Counted from the first letter of the stretch, positions 23,809 to 32,632 are shown. The stretch: 38,588 bases of DNA from JBCBDX01 sp039815825 (GCA_039815825.1 JBCBYO010000029.1:1-38588); one strand, 5' to 3'. Notes: generated by a model not told the origin, from the letters alone. Numbers and translations: made by a program.

Positions 23809-24111
23809 ATGTCGTTGTTCAAGTCCACCGCTTTTTTTGTTTCCCTTGCATTTGTTAGCTTCACTTTTGCCCAAACTGCCAATGCAGATGAGCAAGCCGC
23901 TGGCAAAGAGAATTATATGCAAGCTGACGCCAACAATGATGGTCTTTTGACATATGATGAGTTCGTGACATTTATCGACCTCAATGCCGCTGACGGCTTG
24001 GGTAACGCCTCGATGGTGGCCTCGCGCAACATGTATTCGCGCGGGTTCAACCGTGTTGATGCCAACAAAGATGGGGTGGTTTCGCCCGACGAATTGCAGA
24101 CTATTCAATAG
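23809..24111 (+). CDS. Secreted EF-hand protein
   Basis: A 100-residue protein with a signal peptide (MSLFKSTAFF, hydrophobic core, cleavage near ANA/DEQ) and two canonical calcium loops, DANNDGLLTYDEF and DANKDGVVSPDEL. Each loop has the D-x-D/N-x-D-G and final Glu pattern, so both should bind calcium. It is likely periplasmic. GGAGAG lies 6 bases before the ATG. Function beyond calcium binding is unknown; neighbours give no hint. Confidence 0.85.
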   Translation: MSLFKSTAFFVSLAFVSFTFAQTANADEQAAGKENYMQADANNDGLLTYDEFVTFIDLNAADGLGNASMVASRNMYSRGFNRVDANKDGVVSPDELQTIQ

Positions 24112-24142
24112 GTGCCGATCGGCTGCTTTTCTGTCGTACCTT

Positions 24143-24979
24143 TTAGGGGTCTGACCACATCCAGCGGTTTTGCTCCCAAATTTTTTCCCCTATCCGACAA
24201 TCCTGTTGGGTTGACGGCATATCCAGAACGCTGCTGTTGGCGGGGATGGTGATGTCGGAAAGATTATTGTTGGTTTGGCCCGCAAGCTCCAACACCAATT
24301 TGCGCCGAACAGCTTCGGGGAATTTCTCCCACGAAAGGACCGGGATCAGGAACGCACCCGGTCCGCCAATAACACAGTCTCGATAATATAAATCAAGACG
24401 CTCAATGTCGAATTGGCTATAGACCCCGTCGCGCGTCATCAGCGGCAACCCGTTGATCACAATACCGGCTGCGATTGCTTCGTCGCGGGCGAGTTGAACA
24501 AACGGTCCCTGATTGTTCGGACCGTCTCCCGACACGTCAATAATGCGCCGCAAGCCAATATAGTCATTATTGTCGATGGAGTGGGCAGCGAAATTTACGC
24601 CACCGGAAATGGAGGTTCGGCTCATCGATGAAGCCGTGTGGTCCACCAGTTGGTTGGCGAACGTTATCGCGTCGGATTGGCTTTCGATAAGTGTCCAGTC
24701 CACTACGACACGTTGGTTGTATTGCCCGGCCCATTCAACATATTGGACCGCAACTCTGCCGAGAAGTCCGTTTTGGATGCCCTTAAGCACATCCTCGCTT
24801 ACAATTGCTTCGGCATAGCCGCGCCGTTGTATTTCCAGTTCCGCTTCGGACATGGAACGCGACACGTCTACGGCCAGGACCAGTTCAGCGTCTACTTCCA
24901 GTGTTTCGCCCAACGACGTTTTGCCCGAGATCAGCAACATGATTGCGAAAACGACGCAGCGTTGAAAATGCGCTGACAT
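24143..24979 (-). CDS. DUF1194 von Willebrand A domain protein, exported
   Basis: A protein of 278 residues with a signal peptide (hydrophobic VVFAIMLLISG, cleavage near SLGE) and a vWA domain. The MIDAS metal site is visible as AVDVSRSM, with a later conserved T/S region (SRTSISGGV) and VSGDGPNN. It matches DUF1194, a family of exported single-vWA proteins of unknown role. Start at the ATG ending at 24979, after GGGAGG. It is divergent from the AAA+ operon at 25243, sharing a 263-base gap with a 13-bp inverted repeat. A functional link to that operon is possible, but this protein is exported while the ATPase is cytoplasmic. Confidence 0.85.
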   Translation of the reverse strand: MSAHFQRCVVFAIMLLISGKTSLGETLEVDAELVLAVDVSRSMSEAELEIQRRGYAEAIVSEDVLKGIQNGLLGRVAVQYVEWAGQYNQRVVVDWTLIESQSDAITFANQLVDHTASSMSRTSISGGVNFAAHSIDNNDYIGLRRIIDVSGDGPNNQGPFVQLARDEAIAAGIVINGLPLMTRDGVYSQFDIERLDLYYRDCVIGGPGAFLIPVLSWEKFPEAVRRKLVLELAGQTNNNLSDITIPANSSVLDMPSTQQDCRIGEKIWEQNRWMWSDP

Positions 24980-25003
24980 GAGGTCCTCCCTTGCATGGGA
25001 GTG

Positions 25004-25124
25004 CACCTATTTTGGGCCAAAGCGTCAAGTAGGGGCGCGGTGTGGATCAATCAATTTACACGGCCATGGAACCCTTTTTCTGGGATATTGGGGCATTAAC
25101 AATCAGCAGCTCCCAAAATAGGTG
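25004..25124. repeat. 13-bp perfect inverted repeat in divergent promoter region
   Basis: CACCTATTTTGGG at 25004-25016 and its exact reverse complement at 25112-25124, 95 bases between. They bracket most of the gap between the DUF1194 gene and the AAA+ operon. A further partial CACCTAT copy lies at 25193-25199 and overlaps the proposed -10. Possibly a pair of operator sites or the remains of a small mobile element. Confidence 0.65.
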
Positions 25125-25173
25125 TCGCAATATAGATTTTGGCACTCCTTTAATTGTTGTCCGAATTCGCTTC

Positions 25174-25202
25174 TTCAAATCGCTGCTTTCAACACCTATA
25201 AA
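25174..25202 (+). promoter_or_regulatory. Candidate promoter of the AAA+ operon
   Basis: TTCAAA (25174-25179), a 17-base spacer and TATAAA (25197-25202) give a sigma-70-like promoter with 4/6 and 5/6 matches, 41 bases before the first start codon. Not proven; no closer alternative was seen. Confidence 0.45.
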
Positions 25203-25242
25203 AAGATGGAGAGTTGATGCGCTGATCGAGGGGTTTTCCAAA

Positions 25243-26331
25243 ATGGCGACGCTGCAGAATTTTGATGCTGAAATTGAAAAGACAAAGCAGGTCGTTACCG
25301 ACATGCAATCCAAGCTGGAACAGTCCGGCATTGTCCTTGAAAAATTTGCCGAGAGTGAGAAAGCGATCGGAGATGTCGATTTTGATATTGAGAACGCGCG
25401 GATCCAGGATGTTTTGAAGCAACAGCAGGTGATGGAAGGCAACATTGCCGATCTGATCATAGGGCTTGAAGATGCTACAAATGTATTCGGGGAAGAATTT
25501 GAATCGATGAAATCCTATTCCACTTGGGAACAAGTGGTGGGCATGTTCTCCAAACAGCGTATGCAACGGATGCGTTCCGATCGGGTGCGCAATATGTCAC
25601 TTGCAGGCAATTTGCAGGAGTTGCTGGCGAAGTCGGATTCGATCGTTGGCATTTTGACGAACCAGAAGGATGTGCTCGACAAGCGTTATGAGACTTCTGA
25701 GGCGAGCCTGCGCACGGTCATCGACCGCCGTAAAAACACCATGACCGACTTGGAAACGACGCAAGCGCGCATCAATGAAATCAATCCAATGCTGCTTGAT
25801 TTGGAGAACCAAATCGCTGCCTCGACCAATCAAAAAGACCGCACAAATCTTGAAGGCGAACGCTCAAAGCTCGCCACCGAATACAATCAAGCGCAGGCCA
25901 GAGAGCAAGAATTGCTGGCCGAAAGCCAGACATTGGAGCGCTATACGTCGATGTTCCAGACTTTTGTCGACTCGCTGAACAATCAGCTGGCCGCGCAGCA
26001 AACGCTCATCAACAAGCTAACGATCGATACTGAGCAACGCATTGTACTTTACAAAGCACTTGAAGATTCGCTGAAAACGGCCGCGCAACAGGATGTGGCC
26101 CACAAGATCAACACTCTCGGTAGCCAGGTAGACACGGCGGCAGAAACGACAATGGCCGGAATTGGCGCGGCGGCCCAAAAACACATCGGTGATCTTCTTG
26201 AGATGCATGAAGGCAATATGGTCGCAACAGCCGATATTCAGCGCCGAAAGAAACTAGCTGATGATGCCTTTGCGCGCCGCTTCCAAGCGGTCATGGAAAA
26301 GCACAATGCAGCGGATTATGTGCGCCAGTAA
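25243..26331 (+). CDS. Coiled-coil protein, first gene of AAA+ operon
   Basis: A 362-residue soluble protein, helical nearly throughout, with heptad-rich stretches at about residues 8-60 and 130-290 and no signal peptide or membrane segment. Features include DVDFDIENARIQDVLKQQ, a break at STWEQVVGMFSKQRMQRM, and late IDTEQRIVLYKALEDSL. The ATG at 25243 follows GAGGGG; readings from 25042 run through non-coding-looking sequence. The general layout of long helices, a DTE-x2-I-x2-YKA segment and a final helical tail is slightly like TelA-type toxic-anion proteins, but I cannot confirm this. It precedes, by 16 bases, another unknown gene and then an AAA+ ATPase. Confidence 0.75.
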   Translation: MATLQNFDAEIEKTKQVVTDMQSKLEQSGIVLEKFAESEKAIGDVDFDIENARIQDVLKQQQVMEGNIADLIIGLEDATNVFGEEFESMKSYSTWEQVVGMFSKQRMQRMRSDRVRNMSLAGNLQELLAKSDSIVGILTNQKDVLDKRYETSEASLRTVIDRRKNTMTDLETTQARINEINPMLLDLENQIAASTNQKDRTNLEGERSKLATEYNQAQAREQELLAESQTLERYTSMFQTFVDSLNNQLAAQQTLINKLTIDTEQRIVLYKALEDSLKTAAQQDVAHKINTLGSQVDTAAETTMAGIGAAAQKHIGDLLEMHEGNMVATADIQRRKKLADDAFARRFQAVMEKHNAADYVRQ

Positions 26332-26347
26332 TTGGTGCGTTTGATCC

Positions 26348-27499
26348 ATGAGTACATTGGCTGCAGACAAGCCTGTTGCGCGTTATTTCGCCAGTATCAA
26401 TGCCGCACTTGAAGGCCTTAGCGTTTTTTTGAGCGACGACCGTTCACCGCTTTACAAGCATGGGCTCGTCGCTCAGGCGCTCATGCCTTACATCGCTCGT
26501 TTGGACGGGTCGTTTGACACTTGGCTCAACCGCCTGAGTTATTCGTCTCGGTTCAAGATATCGCGTGCGGAAAGTGGCTTCCCCATTTTTCAACATGTCC
26601 TTGAGCTGGAGCAAGATCAACGTTCTGCAGAAGGTCGTTTGGCCGCGATTTCCAGCCCCGAAGAGCTGCGCGATGAAATGGCTGATTTCATTTTGCGGCA
26701 TAAAGCCTTCCCGGAAGATCTGCAGGCGGCGATGGCAGAACGGCTTTATTTGGAGGCGGTTAAAGAGGGTGAGTTGTTTGGCTCTTACATCTTGCCGGAA
26801 ACAATCAAAGTCTCGGTCAACCCGCGTACGATGCGTCCTTACTATATGACGCATTGGGGAACTTATGACGGTTCTGAAAACTTGCCGATGATTTATTCCT
26901 TGGTCGCGGAAGATTCTTCGCCCGATATGGTTCGCGATCTTGTGACCAAGGATGGGAAATTAAAACGAACCTACGACATACCGTTGCCGTTGGGTGGCCT
27001 TCTCAACCCGGCGATAGCAAAGGAATTTGACCGGATTGCTCAAGCCAACTCCGCCTATTCCTTATCGCCGGTTACCATTGCCAAGAATATTGATGAGGCC
27101 TTCGACCATTTACATCCAAAGCAACTTCGGCGGATCGTCTTGGGACCCTTTTATTCAGCGGGCATCACGGCAAACAATGATGTGGTCAACCGCATTTTGG
27201 ACAATGTCCGCGACGCATCCAACGCTTGGCTTTTGACCTGGACCGTTCAGGATGTGTTTTCGAAATCCGAGCGACCAGCCAAGCGCGGTATTTGGTCGTC
27301 AGAACCGGCACGCGAAGAATTTCACATAGAAACGGATGATCTGGATGCAACACGCATGGGCGTATCGGCCTATGAAAGACATGCATTGGTGCCACACGAA
27401 GCCTATCAAGCGCTTTATGCAGAAGGTGAGGCGGCCAAGGTTTTTGATGGCTATGATGTGCACATTATCGCAAACGGTCAGGTGATATCAGCGGTTTAA
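26348..27499 (+). CDS. Unknown protein, second gene of AAA+ operon
   Basis: A 383-residue cytoplasmic-type protein without signal peptide or membrane segments. I recognise no family. Notable stretches are an N-terminal helical half (YKHGLVAQALMPYIARLDG, DQRSAEGRLAAISSPEEL), then a mixed part with NPRTMRPYYMTHWGTYDG and DIPLPLGGLLNPAIAKEFD, and LRRIVLGPFYSAGITANND. It starts 16 bases after the coiled-coil gene and ends 59 bases before the ATPase, all on one strand. Its job is probably tied to that ATPase, either as adaptor or substrate. Confidence 0.7.
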   Translation: MSTLAADKPVARYFASINAALEGLSVFLSDDRSPLYKHGLVAQALMPYIARLDGSFDTWLNRLSYSSRFKISRAESGFPIFQHVLELEQDQRSAEGRLAAISSPEELRDEMADFILRHKAFPEDLQAAMAERLYLEAVKEGELFGSYILPETIKVSVNPRTMRPYYMTHWGTYDGSENLPMIYSLVAEDSSPDMVRDLVTKDGKLKRTYDIPLPLGGLLNPAIAKEFDRIAQANSAYSLSPVTIAKNIDEAFDHLHPKQLRRIVLGPFYSAGITANNDVVNRILDNVRDASNAWLLTWTVQDVFSKSERPAKRGIWSSEPAREEFHIETDDLDATRMGVSAYERHALVPHEAYQALYAEGEAAKVFDGYDVHIIANGQVISAV

Positions 27500-27558
27500 G
27501 TCCACCAAATTTTGAGCGTTGCAGGTCCGCCGGACCATGAAGGACGAGGAGCAGAGAT

Positions 27559-29466
27559 ATGGATACGGGGCTAACGCAAATCGATGAAAAAGACATCGCC
27601 AAGCACCAAGCGACGGCGCAGTCATTGGTGACGCGTTTTGTCGTCATGGAGCAGGCTTCCAACCAGTCTAGCACCGAACTTGCCGGTAGCGGACGCCGCT
27701 TTGTATCGACCGTCTCAACCGGCGGCATGCGCCGCACGCGCGAGGTCGGCCTTGAAGGTGTGCTCGCCTCGCTGCGACCTGATGATCCTATGATGTCACC
27801 CGGCGAGCACGCGCTTTTGTTCAGGACGCGTCGCGGGATCGCTGTTTCGCTTGCTGTCGCTGATGTGTTTGGGTTGCAAACCGATCTGGATGACCTGAAA
27901 AAGCGCAATGCGTCAGCGCCACTTGAAGGTGATCGCGCCCATCAATTTCGCTCCCTGATGGAAGCGGCCAGCTATGTGACCGCTTTTACCTTGTCTGCTT
28001 ATCTGCTGCACACGTTAGAAAGCAGCGCGGAACCAGGTGAGGATACAGAAGAACCAAACTACAATTTCGATACACCGCAGGATGCCGCCAAGGCGGTTGT
28101 GGCAGGTTTGGCGCAAGCCGTGGAAGGCGCCCCTGATGAGGCATCGCTCCTACAACGGGCGAAGGCTTTTGCGCGCATTACCGTTGAGGGACTGCTTCAG
28201 CGGCGCGGTCGTTTTGAGCAGCTCAGCGTTTTCGACAATAATCATATCCGTATCGAGAAAGATGATTTTACGCTCGATGGCTTTGATGTGCCGCCGGGCG
28301 AGCGTCGCAAGCCGCTGACGATGCAGTTCAAAAAACCCAATGAGATCATTGGTAACCACATTGCCAAGTATCAGGCGATGAAGCTCGCCAAAATGCTGGT
28401 TTGTTATGATTTTGACCGGCAGCTGAACCCGTTTGTCGAGATGGGCGGTTTCTTGTTCACATTCATCGGTGACGGTGCACCGGGTACGGGTAAAACGATT
28501 CTGATCCAAATGATTGCCGGGATGGTCAATGATTATTGTCAGGTGGCTGGTGTACCCTTCCATTATGAGAATTTCGGTGTCGACCAGATTTCATCCTATC
28601 AAGGCAAATCCGGTCAAAACTGCAAGCAGTTCGTCAAGAATGTCATTGATCCCAAGGCGATTGGCTTTGGTACCGTGGACGATATTGACCAGGTGGCGGC
28701 GAAGCGATCCGATGACAGGGCTTCTGCCGGTCAACAGGAAGTCACTGCGGTTTTGATGGAGAGCTTTGCCGGTGCGACAACGGTTGTGCGCGGCAATTGC
28801 TCTTTTGGCATGTTCTCCAACTACCCGGAAAATGTTGATGATGCGCTGCGTCAACGGGCTGGTGCGCGTTGGTTGGTTGATGGGCCGCAGACGCGTGATG
28901 ATTATATCGACATCTTTCATTTATTGGCTGGCAAGAACCATGACATCCCGCTCGGTGATCATGATCTTTACGAGGCGCAGGTGATCCAGCAGGCGGTAGA
29001 AGCTGCCTATGATGGCCATGACAAGCCGCAGGAAGATGGTTTGCTCAACGTCTATGATCGCTTCGTCTCGCAATATGGCGATCCAAAAACGATGGCCGAC
29101 GTCGGCAGTTATCTCCACATGATCAAGGAAGCCGAACCACGTTTTACCGGCCGTGCCATCAAGAACATCACCGATGCTATCAAGATGCGCGCGATGGATA
29201 TTGAATTGCCCGATGAATGGTTTGAAGCGCCAGAAATTTTCCTGCACAAAAACTACGATATCAAGCGCGACATGATCGCTGAATTGCGCAACCCCTTCAC
29301 CATCGACATGGTGATGCAGGAGATAAACCGCTACGCCGATTCTGAATTCCGCTACACGGACAAGTCCGATGCCTCCGCCGTGGACGAAATTATCCGCCGC
29401 CAGCGCGTCACCGAACGCGCCGCCAAGGAAATTACCGAGATGCAGGAGAAGGGGCTGTGGAGGTGA
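27559..29466 (+). CDS. AAA+ ATPase of unknown operon
   Basis: A 635-residue AAA+ protein. About 300 N-terminal residues of unknown fold precede the ATPase core: Walker A GDGAPGTGKT (304-313), Walker B GFGTVDDID (370-377) in which D375 replaces the usual catalytic Glu of DEID, sensor-1 Asn in GMFSNYPENVDDALRQRAG with a likely Arg finger, and a sensor-2-like FTGRAIKNITDAI. GAGGAG lies about 8 bases before the ATG. It looks like a classic-clade protein remodeller rather than a helicase. The flanking genes are of unknown function except a DUF2333 membrane protein, so it may act on an envelope complex. Four bases separate it from the next gene. Confidence 0.88.
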   Translation: MDTGLTQIDEKDIAKHQATAQSLVTRFVVMEQASNQSSTELAGSGRRFVSTVSTGGMRRTREVGLEGVLASLRPDDPMMSPGEHALLFRTRRGIAVSLAVADVFGLQTDLDDLKKRNASAPLEGDRAHQFRSLMEAASYVTAFTLSAYLLHTLESSAEPGEDTEEPNYNFDTPQDAAKAVVAGLAQAVEGAPDEASLLQRAKAFARITVEGLLQRRGRFEQLSVFDNNHIRIEKDDFTLDGFDVPPGERRKPLTMQFKKPNEIIGNHIAKYQAMKLAKMLVCYDFDRQLNPFVEMGGFLFTFIGDGAPGTGKTILIQMIAGMVNDYCQVAGVPFHYENFGVDQISSYQGKSGQNCKQFVKNVIDPKAIGFGTVDDIDQVAAKRSDDRASAGQQEVTAVLMESFAGATTVVRGNCSFGMFSNYPENVDDALRQRAGARWLVDGPQTRDDYIDIFHLLAGKNHDIPLGDHDLYEAQVIQQAVEAAYDGHDKPQEDGLLNVYDRFVSQYGDPKTMADVGSYLHMIKEAEPRFTGRAIKNITDAIKMRAMDIELPDEWFEAPEIFLHKNYDIKRDMIAELRNPFTIDMVMQEINRYADSEFRYTDKSDASAVDEIIRRQRVTERAAKEITEMQEKGLWR

Positions 29467-29470
29467 GCCG

Positions 29471-30754
29471 ATGAAGCGCCTTGTCGACAATGATCTGATT
29501 TATGGGCGTTTGCTGACTGTCAATCAGCCGCATCTTGTGCGCCGGTATAATGAGGCGTTGCAGGCGTTTCGATTGAGCCCGACAAAGCTGGAGAGCTTTG
29601 ATATCGACCGAACAGGGTTTTCGCCCCAGGTTGCTCGGGAGATGGATGATTTCAACTATCTAGATCCGAACGGCATCAATCGGCGCTTCATCATACTGAC
29701 ACCGGCGCAAGCGTCGTTGCCGGTGGTGCATACCCGCTTTTCCAACACCTCAAAGCTTATGCACGATTTCTACGCGGCCAATATGCGTTCGATAAACGCC
29801 TTGACCATCAAAGACGTCATTTATGGCGAGATCGATGACAGCGTGTCTGAGGTCGATGACATTGAGGATTTGCTCGCCATTGAAAAGGTCCGTTTCAACG
29901 TTTTGTCGGCCAATGATGTGCTGGGCAAGGCTGCGGAGCTGCGCACGCTGGTTGATCGTCTCAAAAATGAAAAAGACACATGGCGTGACGATGAAGTGCT
30001 AACGCGGATGGTTGATCTGGCAAAGGTCACTGGTGACATTCGCGAGAACCGTATGGTGCCGGACCAGGTGGTTTTTCACCATGATGCGTTTTGGACCAGC
30101 CATTTTGGCGGCACATATATATTTTTGGACAAGAAAACCACGACCGTCATTTGCGATCCAAAGGCACCGGGATTTCGCAAGTCACGGCCATGGCAGGTCA
30201 GTTATTTGGCGAAAAATGACCACAGGCGGATTTATCGGTTCTTGGCGAAAACACGCAGGATCGAGCTCCCGCGTGCGTCTTGGATGGAAGACACCGGATT
30301 TTTGGAACATCGCGCTGAGATGGTGCTGCGCGGGCTAGTGCATGAAGATGATCCCACGCGGGATTTAGCGGCAGTGGATGCGGTTTGGTTGCAAACCTGG
30401 ATGCACCGCAACGCGTCGGCGATTAACAAGGATGGGGTCTATCCATTTTTGATGCGTTGCAAGCGTGAGCTGGATAGGCGAGGCCGGATTGACATCGATG
30501 AAGTTGATCACAAACAGCGTTTTCAAATTATCCGCGCGGCACCCAAGCATGATGATGCCTGGCTGACGAACCGTTTGATCAGCGAATATGTGCCGCATGA
30601 CTTCGTCACCAAGTATGTTTTTAACAAGCAGGGTTTCTACAGTGACTATGAAACCTATGACGAAACCTACCGGGCACATGTTGTGGAGACGCTCAAACAA
30701 TCCTACCTACGGGATAAGGCAGGTCTCAGACGGCGTTTGTTTGGTTTGCCATGA
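29471..30754 (+). CDS. Unknown protein, fourth gene of AAA+ operon
   Basis: A 427-residue soluble protein starting at the ATG at 29471, with GGAGG overlapping the ATPase stop (TGA at 29464-29466), so the two are translationally coupled. From memory it resembles proteins labelled DUF6638 in Hyphomicrobiales, but this is unchecked. Seen in sequence: FDIDRTGFSPQVAREMDDF, a repeated acidic DDSVSEVDDIEDLL, VFHHDAFWTSHFGGTYIFLD, and a basic C-terminal tail. No catalytic motif stands out. Confidence 0.7.
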   Translation: MKRLVDNDLIYGRLLTVNQPHLVRRYNEALQAFRLSPTKLESFDIDRTGFSPQVAREMDDFNYLDPNGINRRFIILTPAQASLPVVHTRFSNTSKLMHDFYAANMRSINALTIKDVIYGEIDDSVSEVDDIEDLLAIEKVRFNVLSANDVLGKAAELRTLVDRLKNEKDTWRDDEVLTRMVDLAKVTGDIRENRMVPDQVVFHHDAFWTSHFGGTYIFLDKKTTTVICDPKAPGFRKSRPWQVSYLAKNDHRRIYRFLAKTRRIELPRASWMEDTGFLEHRAEMVLRGLVHEDDPTRDLAAVDAVWLQTWMHRNASAINKDGVYPFLMRCKRELDRRGRIDIDEVDHKQRFQIIRAAPKHDDAWLTNRLISEYVPHDFVTKYVFNKQGFYSDYETYDETYRAHVVETLKQSYLRDKAGLRRRLFGLP

Positions 30755-30776
30755 TCGGATTTGAGGGGGAGTAGGC

Positions 30777-31880
30777 ATGCTTGATCCAGTAATCGCTTTT
30801 TTTACGCGCGCTTTTGAATATCTGGGCCGCGCTATAGGTATGGCGGTTGCTTGGGTGCTCTGGCCGTTTCTTGCCTTTCGGCAATGGCTGCGGGGGAAGG
30901 GTTGGTTCGTCAAGATCCCTGTCTTCCTAATCCTGGCCGCACTGTTCGTTGGCTACGCCTACATGTTTTACATCACCCAGTTCTGGTCAGCGCCGAACCC
31001 TGCGGTTGCGCAGAAATATGTGAGTGAAGATTTTAGCTTTGCAGCCGGTGAGAATACCGGAAACGGCAGTTGCCAAGCGTCGGCTATGGTTGTCGCTGTC
31101 CAAGACATTATTGACATGAATGTTAATCAAGCGCCTTGGGTGTCTTCCAATCCGATCTACAAGGCAGGTTTCTTTTTTGTGGTCGACTGGAAGGACACGC
31201 CCTTCTTTGACAATCGCGCCGCGTTCCAACTGGGTATGAATACCGCTGTGCGCCGCACGAGCGTTGAATTGTTGGATAGGCTGGGTCGTGTTCGAGGCAC
31301 ATCGTCATTTAGTCAGAACCTTCAGGAGGCACGCGAAGCATCAAACTATCGCGAGACAGCTTGGTATGTGACGGGCTCTTTGCCGTTCTTTCAGCCCGCA
31401 ACCCAGCAACGTTTGCGCGAGGCAAGCGTTAGCCTCGGGGCGTTTAATGATGAGTTGGTGTCGTGCAACTCGTTCTTCGACTCGCGTGCCGACAACCTGC
31501 TGCAGTTTCTGGATCGTGTAACCTCGGACATTGGCGCAACGTCGCAGATACTGCAGGATCAAATCCAGTTTGGTGGCATCACCGGTTTTGATCGGCGGGC
31601 AGATGATCGGTTCTGGTTCACTTATGGCCAACTGTTTGCCTATTATATGGTGCTTACCGCGGCGAGCAGCGATTTCCAGAATGTCATCGAACAGCGTAAT
31701 CTGGATGACCTATGGCAGCGATTGGACGACAACTTCCAGGATGCGCTCAACTTGCAACCCTTCTTCGTAGCCAATGCCAATGCATCGAGCTTGATCAAGT
31801 CTCATCTGGAATCAATCGGCTTTGCACTGTTGCGTGCGCGCACAAATATTACTGAAATTCGCGACGTGCTGGATCGCTAA
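30777..31880 (+). CDS. DUF2333 family membrane protein
   Basis: A 367-residue protein, last in the AAA+ operon. The N-terminus is amphipathic and hydrophobic (about 14-34) then a clear membrane helix (about 45-68, IPVFLILAALFVGYAYMFYI), with the remainder predicted outside the cytoplasm if the basic stretch before the helix (FRQWLRGKGWF) stays inside. Conserved DUF2333 blocks are WKDTPFFDNRAAFQLGM, VELLDRLGRVRGTS and NSFFDSRADNLLQFLDRV. The family has no known function. Its presence gives the operon a membrane anchor or sensor. Its stop overlaps the converging gene by 4 bases. Confidence 0.85.
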   Translation: MLDPVIAFFTRAFEYLGRAIGMAVAWVLWPFLAFRQWLRGKGWFVKIPVFLILAALFVGYAYMFYITQFWSAPNPAVAQKYVSEDFSFAAGENTGNGSCQASAMVVAVQDIIDMNVNQAPWVSSNPIYKAGFFFVVDWKDTPFFDNRAAFQLGMNTAVRRTSVELLDRLGRVRGTSSFSQNLQEAREASNYRETAWYVTGSLPFFQPATQQRLREASVSLGAFNDELVSCNSFFDSRADNLLQFLDRVTSDIGATSQILQDQIQFGGITGFDRRADDRFWFTYGQLFAYYMVLTAASSDFQNVIEQRNLDDLWQRLDDNFQDALNLQPFFVANANASSLIKSHLESIGFALLRARTNITEIRDVLDR

Positions 31881-32464
31881 AGGTTTCGCGCCTCTGATTG
31901 GGCTTTTAGGTCCGCCAGAGCGTCTATGAAACCGGCAGTCGGCCATCGCAGCTCGAATGATCGGAAAACGCGGTCACGCAACGCAAAAGTCATTTCGCCG
32001 GCGTTAGCGTTTAGCGCATCGGCCAAGTTATCGGCCGCTGTTCCAGTCAATGCGCATTCACTGCCTGGCGGGCATAGAGCTGGGTCGAATTGCCATGTCA
32101 CGGTGCTGCCGTTGACAACTCGCCAGGGTTTTGTGAACCGTACGCCCGCTTCATATTCAAAGTTGAATTTAAGCCCGTCATTTGCGTTGGCTGTGGCGAA
32201 CACAAATAGGGCTCCAAATGGATTGCGCGCATAGGCATCGACGTACCGCAAATAGCAGCGCTTGACGCGCTCATCATCTGATCGTTGGTCACAGCCGACC
32301 GTCCACTCACCATAGGTGGCATAGTACTCGGAAGCCCACTTCCAATCTTCAGCGGTGTTTTTGCCTAGTGCATTTACGATGGAGCCCAAAAGCAGGGCGG
32401 CTGACATAGCATATTTTGTCGCGAACATGGCGTCGTCTCGCTTTTTGCTCGCTTTTTTTGCCAC
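31877..32464 (-). CDS. Small exported protein, possibly IalB-like
   Basis: A 195-residue protein with a basic start (MAKKASKKRDD), a hydrophobic stretch (YAMSAALLLGSIVNALG) that is a signal peptide or anchor, and a mature part containing YGEWTVGCDQRSDDERVKRCYLRY, which recalls the invasion-associated IalB pattern (GxWxVxC...C). Four Cys in the mature part could form two disulphides. The GTG ending at 32464 has AAGGAG 4 bases upstream and is preferred over the ATG ending at 32428. The IalB link is tentative. Transcribed toward the DUF2333 gene. Confidence 0.7.
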   Translation of the reverse strand: MAKKASKKRDDAMFATKYAMSAALLLGSIVNALGKNTAEDWKWASEYYATYGEWTVGCDQRSDDERVKRCYLRYVDAYARNPFGALFVFATANANDGLKFNFEYEAGVRFTKPWRVVNGSTVTWQFDPALCPPGSECALTGTAADNLADALNANAGEMTFALRDRVFRSFELRWPTAGFIDALADLKAQSEARNL

Positions 32465-32632
32465 GCTTCTCCTTGGTCAGCCACTTACGAGTGATCACAA
32501 GCAATCATAGTTGTGTGATCCAATATGTCGCATTTCGCCCAGCCGATGCCTTGGCTGCGATGGTGGATCGCGTGGCTCAATGACAAGCATTATCGATAAA
32601 AAATGTTCGCGGCTTTTCGGGAGGAGCGCGCC

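Noticed and set aside
25004..25124. Intact insertion sequence between the 13-bp repeats
   Set aside because: Only 95 bases lie between the arms, with no transposase frame and no evident target duplication.
25243..26331. Toxic-anion resistance (TelA) identity for the coiled-coil protein
   Set aside because: Only a loose resemblance in helical layout and one short segment; not enough to name it, and there are no Ter/Tel genes nearby.
32493..32520. GATCAC/GTGATC inverted repeat upstream of fhs as operator
   Set aside because: Only 6 paired bases with a 16-base loop; likely by chance.
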